Positions 55,006-63,630 of a stretch of 64,000 nucleotides of DNA are shown one piece after another. The notes under the pieces are model-generated. The model saw nothing but the letters and a program-made list of their open reading frames with translations, was not told where the DNA came from and searched no databases. This DNA comes from JAIYDJ01 sp031400505 (lineage in GTDB: Bacteria > Pseudomonadota > Alphaproteobacteria > Rhodobacterales > Rhodobacteraceae): positions 88,268-152,267 of the forward strand of contig JANNPZ010000006.1 in assembly GCA_031400505.1 (NCBI GenBank), read 5' to 3'. How positions within the stretch are numbered: position 1 is the first letter of the stretch; each line of letters begins with the position of its first letter. The position numbers and the translations under genes are program-made.

Positions 55006-56577
55006 GTGAAAATCGGTGCATTGAAGGAAGTCTTTGCGGGTGAAAACCGGGTGGCGATGACCCCCGACTCGGCCCTGCAACTGATAAAGCTGGGTCATGC
55101 CGCATGTATCGAAGCTGGAGCTGGCGCCCGAGCCGGCTTTTCGGATGACCTTTACGCCCGCGCGGGGGTCGAGGTTCTGCCGGATGCAGCGGCGGTCGTC
55201 GCGGCGGCAGATGTCCTCGTCAAGGTGCGCGGCCCCGAAATGTCCGAGGCACAGGACCTGCGTGACGGGCAGACGCTGATCAGTCTTTTCTGGCCGGCGC
55301 AGAACCCAGAACTGCTTGAGGTTGCAAAGACGCGCGGCGCGACTGTGATTGCCATGGACATGGTTCCGCGGATTTCGCGCGCGCAGAAAATGGATGCGCT
55401 GTCGTCAATGGCCAATATCGCGGGCTATCGCGCCGTGATCGAAGCGGGGTCGAATTTCGGCCGGTTCTTCACTGGGCAGGTGACGGCGGCAGGCAAGGTC
55501 CCGCCGGCAAAGGTGCTGGTCGTCGGCGCCGGTGTGGCTGGTCTGGCCGCGATCGGGACGGCGACCTCGCTTGGGGCGATCGTCTATGCGTTCGACGTGC
55601 GCCCCGAAGTGTCGGAACAGATCGAATCGATGGGCGCGAATTTTGTCTTTCTCGAGTTCTCTGACAAGCAGGATGGCGCTGCCACCGGTGGCTATGCGGC
55701 CCCGTCCTCGCCTGAATTCCGCGAGGCGCAACTGGCCAAGTTCCGCGAACTTGCCCCCGAAATGGACATCGTGATCACCACCGCGCTGATCCCCGGACGG
55801 CCGGCGCCGAAACTGTGGACCGCCGACATGGTGGCCCTGATGAAGCCCGGCTCGGTGATCGTGGACCTCGCGGCAGAGCGTGGCGGCAACTGCGACCTTA
55901 CGGTGATGGACGAAAAGTTCGTCAGCGAAAACGGCGTGACGGTCGTGGGCTACACCGATTATCCAAGCCGAATGGCGGCACAGGCAAGCACGCTTTATTC
56001 GACCAACATCAGGCATATGCTGACCGACCTTACGCCCAAGAAAGACGGCGTGATCTTTCACAACATGGAAGATGACGTCATTCGCGGAGCAACGGTGGCG
56101 AAGGGCGGCGAGATCACCTATCCGCCGCCGCCGCCCAAAATCGCCGCAATTGCAGCAGCCAAGCCAAAGCCGAAAATCGTCGAACTGACCGCAGCCGAAA
56201 AGCGCGCGCAGGAAGTCGCGGTGTTTAAGGCGCAGACCCGCAATCAGGTCGGCATGCTGGCCATCGGTGGTGGGCTGATGCTGCTGGCGGGGCTTTACAC
56301 CCCGGCCAGCTTCATGTCGCACTTCATCGTTTTTGTGTTGTCGGTGTTCATCGGGTTCCAGGTGATCTGGAACGTCAGCCACAGCCTGCACACGCCGCTG
56401 ATGGCGGTGACCAACGCGATTTCGTCGATCATCATCCTGGGCGCGCTGATCCAGGTCGGGTCGGGGTCCTATCTCGTGATCTTCCTGGCCGGGCTTTCCA
56501 TCCTGATGGCCGGGATCAACATCTTCGGTGGCTTCATGGTCACCCGGCGAATGCTCGCCATGTTCCAGAAGTCGTAA
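55006..56577 (+). CDS. pntA: NAD(P) transhydrogenase subunit alpha
   Basis: 523 residues, the fused alpha1-alpha2 type (as in E. coli, not the split Rhodospirillum type). NAD-binding domain I occupies residues 1-380 (IGALKEVFAGENRVAMTP, VLVVGAGVAGLAAIGTATSLGA), followed by a Lys/Ala/Pro linker and three or four C-terminal membrane helices. Proton-driven transfer of hydride from NADH to NADP+. The start is GTG at 55006 with a GGGGGG run six bases upstream. It lies 10 bases before pntB. Confidence 0.95.
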   Translation: MKIGALKEVFAGENRVAMTPDSALQLIKLGHAACIEAGAGARAGFSDDLYARAGVEVLPDAAAVVAAADVLVKVRGPEMSEAQDLRDGQTLISLFWPAQNPELLEVAKTRGATVIAMDMVPRISRAQKMDALSSMANIAGYRAVIEAGSNFGRFFTGQVTAAGKVPPAKVLVVGAGVAGLAAIGTATSLGAIVYAFDVRPEVSEQIESMGANFVFLEFSDKQDGAATGGYAAPSSPEFREAQLAKFRELAPEMDIVITTALIPGRPAPKLWTADMVALMKPGSVIVDLAAERGGNCDLTVMDEKFVSENGVTVVGYTDYPSRMAAQASTLYSTNIRHMLTDLTPKKDGVIFHNMEDDVIRGATVAKGGEITYPPPPPKIAAIAAAKPKPKIVELTAAEKRAQEVAVFKAQTRNQVGMLAIGGGLMLLAGLYTPASFMSHFIVFVLSVFIGFQVIWNVSHSLHTPLMAVTNAISSIIILGALIQVGSGSYLVIFLAGLSILMAGINIFGGFMVTRRMLAMFQKS

Positions 56578-56587
56578 GGGGGCCGCA

Positions 56588-58021
56588 ATGGATTACGGAT
56601 TTACCACGGCGGCTTATGTCGTAGCAGCGGTTCTGTTCATCCTGTCGCTGGGCGGGCTGTCGGGTCAGGAAAGTGCCAAGCGCGCGGTCTGGTACGGGAT
56701 TGCGGGCATGGCGCTGGCGGTCGTGGCCACGGTGTTCGGGCCGGGGGCCGGCAACTGGGGTGTGACGCTGGTGATGCTGACCCTGGGCGGGGCCGTCGGC
56801 TGGGTGGTGGCGCAGCGCGTGCAGATGACCGAAATGCCGCAACTGGTGGCGGCGATGCACAGCCTTGTCGGCCTTGCGGCAGTGTTCATCGGGTTCAACA
56901 CCCATATCGAGATGAGCGTGGTCGCCGCGATGACCGAAGAGGCACGCGCGGGTCTTAGCGGATTTGCCGGCGTCATCGGACACAAATCGGGTGTAGAGAT
57001 TTCCATCCTGCGGGTTGAAACCTTCCTTGGGGTGTTCATCGGGGCGGTCACCTTTACAGGGTCGGTGATTGCCTTCGGCAAGCTTGCGGGCCGCGTGGAT
57101 GGCAAGGCGAAAAAGCTGCCAGGTGGGCATCTTTTGAACGCAGCAGCCGCGGGCATTTCGCTGCTTTTGCTGTTTGTCTATCTGCAAAACGGATCGACGA
57201 TGGCGCTTTTGGTGATGACACTGGCTGCGTTCTTCATCGGCTATCACCTGATCATGGGGATCGGCGGGGCGGACATGCCGGTCGTTGTTTCCATGCTCAA
57301 CAGCTATTCCGGCTGGGCGGCAGCGGCGATCGGGTTCTCGTTGTCCAATGACCTTCTGATCGTGGTCGGCGCGCTGGTCGGCTCTTCGGGTGCCATCCTG
57401 AGCTACATTATGTGCAAGGCGATGAACCGGTCGTTCATTTCTGTGATCCTCGGCGGCTTCGGCACCACCACGGGCCCCGCAATGGAAGTCACCGGAGAGC
57501 AGATCGCCATCGATACCGAAGGGGTTGCGGCGGCGCTGAACGATGCCGACAGCATCATCATCATCCCAGGCTACGGCATGGCCGTGGCGCAGGCCCAGCA
57601 GGCGGTGTCGGAACTGACCCGCAAACTGCGTGCAAAGGGCAAAACGGTGCGCTTTGCGATCCATCCCGTTGCGGGCCGCTTGCCCGGCCACATGAACGTG
57701 CTTCTGGCCGAGGCGAAGGTGCCCTACGACATCGTGCTGGAAATGGACGAGATCAACGAGGATTTCCCGAACACCGACGTCGCCATCGTCATCGGGTCGA
57801 ACGACATCGTCAACCCGTCGGCGCAGGACGACCCGAACTCGCCCATCGCGGGAATGCCGGTGCTGGAATGCTGGAAGGCCAAACAGGTGTTCGTGTCCAA
57901 ACGCGGGCAGGGCACGGGGTATTCGGGCATCGAGAACCCGCTGTTTTTCAAGGAAAACACCCGGATGTTCTACGGCGACGCCAAAAAATCCCTTGATGCT
58001 TTACTGCCGATGATCGAGTAG
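56588..58021 (+). CDS. pntB: NAD(P) transhydrogenase subunit beta
   Basis: 477 residues. Nine or so membrane helices in the first 270 residues, then the NADP-binding domain III (IIIPGYGMAVAQAQQAVSELTRKLRAKG, HPVAGRLPGHMNVLLAEA, VAIVIGSNDIVNPSAQDDPNSPIAGMPVLE). Completes the PntAB proton-pumping transhydrogenase in the inner membrane. AAGGGGG lies just upstream of the ATG at 56588 and the gene is cotranscribed with pntA. Confidence 0.97.
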   Translation: MDYGFTTAAYVVAAVLFILSLGGLSGQESAKRAVWYGIAGMALAVVATVFGPGAGNWGVTLVMLTLGGAVGWVVAQRVQMTEMPQLVAAMHSLVGLAAVFIGFNTHIEMSVVAAMTEEARAGLSGFAGVIGHKSGVEISILRVETFLGVFIGAVTFTGSVIAFGKLAGRVDGKAKKLPGGHLLNAAAAGISLLLLFVYLQNGSTMALLVMTLAAFFIGYHLIMGIGGADMPVVVSMLNSYSGWAAAAIGFSLSNDLLIVVGALVGSSGAILSYIMCKAMNRSFISVILGGFGTTTGPAMEVTGEQIAIDTEGVAAALNDADSIIIIPGYGMAVAQAQQAVSELTRKLRAKGKTVRFAIHPVAGRLPGHMNVLLAEAKVPYDIVLEMDEINEDFPNTDVAIVIGSNDIVNPSAQDDPNSPIAGMPVLECWKAKQVFVSKRGQGTGYSGIENPLFFKENTRMFYGDAKKSLDALLPMIE

Positions 58022-58106
58022 CCGAAAGTTCTTGTAATTTTCTGCGACAGAAAAGACGGCGTTCATCGTATACTCTATGTCGGGGACACGACACTTGGAG
58101 GAGACG

Positions 58107-58385
58107 ATGACATCAAGGATCGGCTGGGCAGTTGCGCTGGGTGTCGGTCTGATTGCGGGACCGGCCTTGGCGGACGTCTATGTGTGGCGGTTTGACCGGG
58201 TGGAAAACTGGATTGACCGCGCTGAAAGCATTCACGACAGGCGCACGGACTATAGTTTTGCCGATGTGATCGAAGATCGGTGGGACAGGTTTGAAAGTCT
58301 GGCTGATCGTCGGGATGGGTTGGTGATGCCCCGTTTTGATCGCCACGAATGGCGCAGTGTGCGGCGTATCTTGCGCGACAACTGA
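58107..58385 (+). CDS. Small exported protein of unknown function
   Basis: 92 residues. Signal peptide (MTSRIGWAVALGVGLIAGPALA, cleavage before DVYVWRFDRV) and a 70-residue mature part that is highly charged and Arg/Asp/Trp-rich, with spaced WIDR, RWDRF and EWRSV motifs. No known domain recognised. GGAGGAG immediately before the ATG is a strong ribosome site and supports a real gene. Located between pntB and the DUF3422 gene, same strand. Confidence 0.75.
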   Translation: MTSRIGWAVALGVGLIAGPALADVYVWRFDRVENWIDRAESIHDRRTDYSFADVIEDRWDRFESLADRRDGLVMPRFDRHEWRSVRRILRDN

Positions 58386-58554
58386 CAGCGCGTCCGGCGC
58401 AAAAGGGTCGCTGCAGCCCGGGTTGGTGCAATCCGGTCGCGCAAGTGACTGTTCTTTTGCTAATAAAGTTCAGCGGGTGCGTTTTTTGCAGAATACCATT
58501 GGCGCTGTGGGTTCAGCGAACTAGCCTTCCGTAAAATGCATTGGAAAGCTGGAC

Positions 58555-59835
58555 ATGCCCGCCCAAGATCACCCACAGCGCTATCCGTTGGTCAACGAAC
58601 TCCATGCCCGGCCATTCCCTGAACTTTCAGTTCCCAGCCACGCCGCCTACCTCGCGTTCAAGGAACCTGTGAACGCCGCCAACCGGGACCGCAATCGCGA
58701 CCGCGCGCATTTGCTGGCGCTGTTGGACCGGCATGCCTCGTCGCACCCGACGCCGGACGCCACGCATTTTTCCGGACCGATCGGCAGGGCAGAGCTGAAA
58801 TGGGAAAGCCATACCGAATTCGTGACCTATGCGGCCTTTTCCGCCGGTGCATCTTCGCGGGCGTTTGACCCTGCAGAGGCAGAGATCTTTCCTGATGATT
58901 GGCTTGGCACTGCACCCGGCAAACGGCTGGTGTCGCTGTTGATCAGGGTAGAGGCGATGCCAGAGGACGACGCCGGGATGTTGAGCAAACTGGAAGGCTG
59001 GTTTGTCCCTGAAAGCCTTGCCGTCAGTCGTGTTGTCGATGGCGCGGCAGTTGTTGCGGGTGATTTCCGTATCGATCCCGCCGGCCATATGCGGTTTGCC
59101 GTTTTCGTGCGTCCGGGTACCGGCTCACGGCGCGTGGGCCGGATCGTGCAGCGGCTGGCCGAGATCGAGACCTATCGTGCGATGTCGATGCTGGGACTGA
59201 TGCGGGCGCGGCACCTGACCACTCGGCTGAACGCCCTTGACCCGAAACTTTCGGCGCTGGTGACAGGCCTCGACAGCATCGAGCCGTCGCCCGAGGCGGC
59301 ACTGCATGAATTGCTGCTGATCTCGGCCGAACTCGAGAGCCTCGCCGTGCAGTTTTCGTTCCGGTTCGGCGCGACCGGGGCCTACGAGGCGATTGTGACC
59401 CAGCGCATCGAGGTGCTGCGCGAGCAGCGCGTCGAAGGCCGGCAGACTTTCGGTGAATTCATGATGCGGCGCTATGATCCCGCGATGCGCACCGTGAAAT
59501 CTGCCGAAGGTCGTCTACGCAGCATGGCCGAAAGAGCACAACGCGCCGCCGAGCTGCTGCGCACCCGCGTTGACGTGGAACGCAGCGCCCAGAACCAGAA
59601 GTTGCTTGAATCGATGGACCGCCGTGCTGATTTGCAACTGCGCTTGCAGCGTACCGTCGAAGGGCTTTCGACCGTTGCGATCAGCTACTACGCGGTCAAT
59701 CTTGCCAGCTATGCCGCCTATCCGGTTACCGAACCTCTGGGCTGGTCCAAGGGCCTGACCTTGGCGGTGCTGACGCCCCTGGTTCTTGCCGGGGTCTGGC
59801 TGATGGTGCGCCGCGTTCGCAAGCACCTCGACTGA
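58555..59835 (+). CDS. DUF3422 family membrane protein
   Basis: 426 residues. The N-terminal signature RYPLVNELHARPFPELSVPSHAAYLAF and the middle WESHTEFVTYAAFS are hallmarks of DUF3422. The C-terminal third has coiled-coil helices (about 290-370) and two membrane helices at the end (AISYYAVNLASYAAY and LTLAVLTPLVLAGVWLMV). Predicted inner-membrane protein with a large cytoplasmic part; function unknown. The repeat element copy 6 begins four bases after the stop. Confidence 0.88.
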   Translation: MPAQDHPQRYPLVNELHARPFPELSVPSHAAYLAFKEPVNAANRDRNRDRAHLLALLDRHASSHPTPDATHFSGPIGRAELKWESHTEFVTYAAFSAGASSRAFDPAEAEIFPDDWLGTAPGKRLVSLLIRVEAMPEDDAGMLSKLEGWFVPESLAVSRVVDGAAVVAGDFRIDPAGHMRFAVFVRPGTGSRRVGRIVQRLAEIETYRAMSMLGLMRARHLTTRLNALDPKLSALVTGLDSIEPSPEAALHELLLISAELESLAVQFSFRFGATGAYEAIVTQRIEVLREQRVEGRQTFGEFMMRRYDPAMRTVKSAEGRLRSMAERAQRAAELLRTRVDVERSAQNQKLLESMDRRADLQLRLQRTVEGLSTVAISYYAVNLASYAAYPVTEPLGWSKGLTLAVLTPLVLAGVWLMVRRVRKHLD

Positions 59836-59838
59836 CCC

Positions 59839-59908
59839 GTTTCATCTTGGTCCAGGTATCCCGGGGTCGTCCATTGGTGCGCCATTGGTCCGAGGACCAA
59901 TGGACGAC
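59839..59908 (+). repeat. Extragenic hairpin element, copy 6 (diverged)
   Basis: Four bases after the DUF3422 TGA: TTTCATCTTGG, five-base gap, GTATCCCGGGG, then an extended palindrome, GTCGTCCATTGGT at 59866-59878 with its complement at 59896-59908. The inner CCATTGGTC/GACCAATGG at 59882-59903 can form a competing stem. Confidence 0.7.
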
Positions 59909-59927
59909 GGAGACTGGCCGCCAGCCC

Positions 59928-60848
59928 TTACCGCCCGCGAATCCGCGGATCCAGAGCATCCCGCAGCCCGTCGCCAATGTAGTTGACCGCCAACACCGTC
60001 AACGAAATCGCGAGTCCTGGCCAGATCACCCGCTCGGGGTAAAGCTGTATGTACTGCAGGCCGTCAAACAATAGCCGCCCCCAGGTGGGAAAGTCCGGCG
60101 GGAAACCAAGGCCAAGAAATGACAGCACGGATTCCGTGATGATCGCCTCGGCCACGCCCAACGTCGCGGCAACCATCACCGGTGACACCACATTGGGCAG
60201 GATGTGTCGAAAGATGATCCGTCGCGGCACGGCCCCGATCGACCGCGCCGCCAGAACATATTCGCGCTCCTTAAGCGCCAGCACCTCTCCGCGCACAATA
60301 CGCGCGGCCTGCATCCACGACGTGATCCCGATGGCAAACACAATCAGCGTGAACGCGCCGAGTTCGGGCCCAAGCTGCCCCGCGATCCGGTCGCGAAACA
60401 GCATGACCATCACCAGCAACAGCGGGATCAGCGGCAGCGCCAGGAACATGTCGGTCAGTCGCATCAACGGCCCATCCAGCCGCTTGAAATAGCCTGCAAG
60501 CACTCCGATCGTGGTCCCGAACAGGATTGCAATCGACATCGCCACGAACCCCACCGCCAGCGACACGACACCCGCCTGCATCATGCGTTGCAGCATGTCG
60601 CGGCCCAACTGGTCAGTTCCCAGTGGAAACTGCAGTGAGGGGGGCTGGTTGCGCACCTTCATCGCCTTGGCAACGGTCAGCTTTTCGGGGTCCCAGAAAT
60701 AGGGGCCGATCAGAACCGCCAGCACCAGTAGCCCCAAGACAACGAGACCGAACACGGCCCCCTTGTGCGTGCGGAACTGGCGCCAGATCGCAAGACGCGC
60801 GCTCGGCGGTTTTTCCAGCTTGGCTGTGGTCGGGGCAATTTCAGTCAT
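59928..60848 (-). CDS. Oligopeptide/dipeptide ABC transporter permease (OppC type)
   Basis: 306 residues. N-terminal cytoplasmic segment, then six membrane helices with the permease EAA loop (AARSIGAVPRRIIFRHILPNVVSPVMVAAT) and the OppC-type C-terminus (GDGLRDALDPRIRGR). Eight-base overlap with the upstream permease gene. Last gene of the leftward operon of ATPase, binding protein, OppB and OppC. Substrate not determined. Confidence 0.93.
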   Translation of the reverse strand: MTEIAPTTAKLEKPPSARLAIWRQFRTHKGAVFGLVVLGLLVLAVLIGPYFWDPEKLTVAKAMKVRNQPPSLQFPLGTDQLGRDMLQRMMQAGVVSLAVGFVAMSIAILFGTTIGVLAGYFKRLDGPLMRLTDMFLALPLIPLLLVMVMLFRDRIAGQLGPELGAFTLIVFAIGITSWMQAARIVRGEVLALKEREYVLAARSIGAVPRRIIFRHILPNVVSPVMVAATLGVAEAIITESVLSFLGLGFPPDFPTWGRLLFDGLQYIQLYPERVIWPGLAISLTVLAVNYIGDGLRDALDPRIRGR

Positions 60849-61848
60849 AGCGGATCCTCGGGTCCAGCAGACCGTAGAGCACGTCTGCGATGAGGTTGAA
60901 CAACACGATCAGAACGGCAAAGATGAACGCCAGCGTCTGCACCATCGGCAGGTCCGAAACCTGGATCGCGCCAATCAGCGCCGCCCCGATGCCGTTCACC
61001 CCGAACAGGTTTTCGGTCACAATGGCGCCGCCAAAGATCGACGGGATGCCCAGGGCAATGACCGTGACCACTGGAATCATCGAGTTGCGCAGCACGTGTT
61101 TCAACACCACCACATTCTCGGGCATGCCCTTGGCCCGTGCCGTGCGCACATAGTCCTGCGTCATGTTGTCCAGCATCGACGAGCGCATGTAGCGGCTGAT
61201 GGCAGCGGCATTGGCGAGCCCCAGCGTCATCACCGGCAGGGCCATCTGGCGCAGCTGCTCCATGAACGTCGCCCAATCGACGACCTGCAACTGGGTGTCG
61301 TATTTCGTCGGCAGCCAGCCCAGCCAGACGGCAAAGATGATGATGAACAGCGTTCCCGAAAAGAACGTCGGCACCGAAAAGCCGATCATCGCAAACAGCG
61401 TTCCGAACTGGTCGAACAACGAATACTGCCGGTAGGCGGAATAGATACCGATGGGCAGTGCGATCAGCACCCCCACCAGATAGGCCGTGCCGATGACCGA
61501 CAGCGTTTGCGGCAAACGCTGACCGATCACGTCGAACACCGGGCTGCGCGACTGCCAGGACAGGATGCGCTGTTGTCCGCCGGCAAGGTCGGTGCCAAGC
61601 CAACCATCCAGCAGGTAGGCCGGTTCAACCCAGAAAAACTGCCGCAGCCAAAGAAAATACCGCACGAACACTGGCTGATCTGCGCCCAAAGCCTCGATCA
61701 TCCGCTTGCGGACATCCGGCGGCACCGTCAGCGGGATATCGGACAGCGGCGATCCGGGGGCCAGATCGACCAGCAGGAAGATGATCAGCGAAATGAACAG
61801 CAGGGTCGGAATTGCAACCAGAAGCCTGCGGAGCGTGAAGGTAAGCAT
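60841..61848 (-). CDS. Oligopeptide/dipeptide ABC transporter permease (OppB type)
   Basis: 335 residues. Six helices, OppB-type N-terminus (MLTFTLRRLLVAIPTLLFISLIIF) and loop ARAKGMPENVVVLKHVLRNSMIPVVTVIAL. It pairs with the OppC-type permease, which overlaps it by eight bases. 78 bases separate it from the binding-protein gene, with a stable hairpin between. Confidence 0.93.
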   Translation of the reverse strand: MLTFTLRRLLVAIPTLLFISLIIFLLVDLAPGSPLSDIPLTVPPDVRKRMIEALGADQPVFVRYFLWLRQFFWVEPAYLLDGWLGTDLAGGQQRILSWQSRSPVFDVIGQRLPQTLSVIGTAYLVGVLIALPIGIYSAYRQYSLFDQFGTLFAMIGFSVPTFFSGTLFIIIFAVWLGWLPTKYDTQLQVVDWATFMEQLRQMALPVMTLGLANAAAISRYMRSSMLDNMTQDYVRTARAKGMPENVVVLKHVLRNSMIPVVTVIALGIPSIFGGAIVTENLFGVNGIGAALIGAIQVSDLPMVQTLAFIFAVLIVLFNLIADVLYGLLDPRIRYD

Positions 61849-61883
61849 GCGCGGCGGTGCCTTTGATCAATGAGCAGAAAGGC

Positions 61884-61913
61884 GGGCAGGGCCAGTCGTA
61901 TCCGGCCCTGCCC
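61884..61913 (-). terminator. Intercistronic hairpin between binding protein and permease genes
   Basis: Perfect 10-bp stem GGGCAGGGCC/GGCCCTGCCC with a 10-base loop. In transport operons such hairpins often protect or partly terminate the transcript, giving more binding protein than permease. Confidence 0.65.
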
Positions 61914-61926
61914 AATGGTTTTCAGA

Positions 61927-63630
61927 TCACTTCACGCGGAACCAGTCTGCGACATTCCACAACTCTGCGTCCCATGCGTTGATGTCCACGCCGCCAAGCG
62001 TCAGCGAATGGGCCGACAATGTGCCGCGGTGCACCAGCGGGATCACGGTCATCGAGTTCTTGGTGACCATGTCGTTCAGTTCCTTGGCAATCGCGTGACG
62101 CTCGGCCACGTCCGTCGCAGTGCTCAGCTTGGCGTGCAGCGCATCATAGGCCGGGTCGCAGAACCGGTTGATGCCTTCGCCCTGCCACTGGTTTTCCGGG
62201 CTCGCCACGTTCTTGCACTGGTACTGGCCCAGATAGGTTTCCGGATCGGGGTTGTCAGAGTTGTTGGCATACATCTCGACATCGGCATAGAACTTCTGGA
62301 ACGTGTCAGGCGAGCCTGCATCGCCGCCAAAGAAAACGCCGGGGTCGATGGCCTTCAGTTCCACCTCGACGCCAAGCTCGGTCCACCAATCCTTGATCAG
62401 CGCCTGGAAATCCTGGCGGATCGGGTTTACAGTGGTTTGATACAGCATCGTCAGCTTCTTGCCGTCCTTGTCGCGAATGCCGTCCGCGTCGCTGTCAACC
62501 CAGCCTGCCTCGTCCAGCAGAGCCATCGCACCGGGCATGTCCTGCGCGATGCAAGCAGTGTTGTCGGACGCCCAGGCAGCGGGGCCCGGGATGATGTTGC
62601 AGGTCGGCTGACCGCCTGCGCCATAGCCGATCTCGACCAGGATCGAACGGTCGATGGCCTTGGACAAGGCGGTGCGCACGCGGATATCCGACAGGATCGG
62701 ATGCGGATGCTTAAGGGTCGAACGCTCACCTTCGGGCAGGTCGGCCGACGGGTTGGTCAAGTTCATCTCAAGCCGTTCAACCAGCGTGCCGAAGGCCACC
62801 ACGAACTGGCCCTTGCCGGCGGCGGCCATAGCAGTCTGGCTGTCGGGCGGGATCTGGGTGTTCCAGGCATAGTCGAATTCGCCGGTTTCCATCACGGCAC
62901 GGGCCGAGCCTTCAGCGTCGCCGCCGCCTTTGATCACGGCAGAGGCGAAGGCCGGTTTGGCCGCATCGCGGAAGTTCGGGTTGGCGACCAACGTTACAGT
63001 GTCATTGACGGCAAAGCCGGTCACCATGAAGGGGCCGGTGCCGATTGGCATGTTGTTGGCATCGGTGCAGGTCGGGGCTGCCGCACCCTGACAGGCCGCG
63101 AACTGTGCCTTTTGCAGGATCGGGGACTGCGCGCCGACGAAGGTGGTGTAGGGGTTCGGTTTGGGTCCGTCGAACGTCACCTTGATGGTGGTGGCGTCCA
63201 GCGCCTCAACCGACACGACGCCTTCATACTTGGTTGCCTGACCGCAACCCCCTGCAGGGTCCATGCAATAGGCTGCGGTGAACACGGCGTCATCCGCCGT
63301 CACCGGAGTGCCATCCGACCACAGGAGGCCCGGCTGCAACTTCCAGGTGATCGAGGTGCGATCCTCCGAGATGCCACCGTTTTCCAGCGTCGGAATTTCT
63401 ACGGCCAGTTTCGTGATGATCTCGCCTTGCGGCGTGAGGCCGGCAAGCGCTTCGAGCACGAATTGCGAAGCGATGATGTCCTTGGTGCCCCCCGACAGGT
63501 AGGGGTTCATGATCGACACGGCTTGCGGGAATGTAAGCTTCAGCTCACCATCCACGCCGCGTTCGGCAAAGGCGGCAGGCGCCAGCACGCAGGCGGCGGC
63601 CGCGCCAAGCAGGGCGGTTTTCAGTTTCAT
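61927..63630 (-). CDS. Oligopeptide/dipeptide ABC transporter substrate-binding protein
   Basis: 567 residues. Signal peptide (MKLKTALLGAAAACVLAPAAFA) then a family 5 (OppA/DppA) binding protein: ITWKLQPGLLWSDGTPVTADDAVFTAAY near residue 90 and the lobe segments LKHPHPILSDIRVRTALSKAIDRSILVE. It binds peptides or other small solutes in the periplasm. AAGGAG lies seven bases before the ATG, and there is an ATGA overlap with the upstream ATPase gene. The substrate cannot be deduced from sequence. Confidence 0.93.
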   Translation of the reverse strand: MKLKTALLGAAAACVLAPAAFAERGVDGELKLTFPQAVSIMNPYLSGGTKDIIASQFVLEALAGLTPQGEIITKLAVEIPTLENGGISEDRTSITWKLQPGLLWSDGTPVTADDAVFTAAYCMDPAGGCGQATKYEGVVSVEALDATTIKVTFDGPKPNPYTTFVGAQSPILQKAQFAACQGAAAPTCTDANNMPIGTGPFMVTGFAVNDTVTLVANPNFRDAAKPAFASAVIKGGGDAEGSARAVMETGEFDYAWNTQIPPDSQTAMAAAGKGQFVVAFGTLVERLEMNLTNPSADLPEGERSTLKHPHPILSDIRVRTALSKAIDRSILVEIGYGAGGQPTCNIIPGPAAWASDNTACIAQDMPGAMALLDEAGWVDSDADGIRDKDGKKLTMLYQTTVNPIRQDFQALIKDWWTELGVEVELKAIDPGVFFGGDAGSPDTFQKFYADVEMYANNSDNPDPETYLGQYQCKNVASPENQWQGEGINRFCDPAYDALHAKLSTATDVAERHAIAKELNDMVTKNSMTVIPLVHRGTLSAHSLTLGGVDINAWDAELWNVADWFRVK

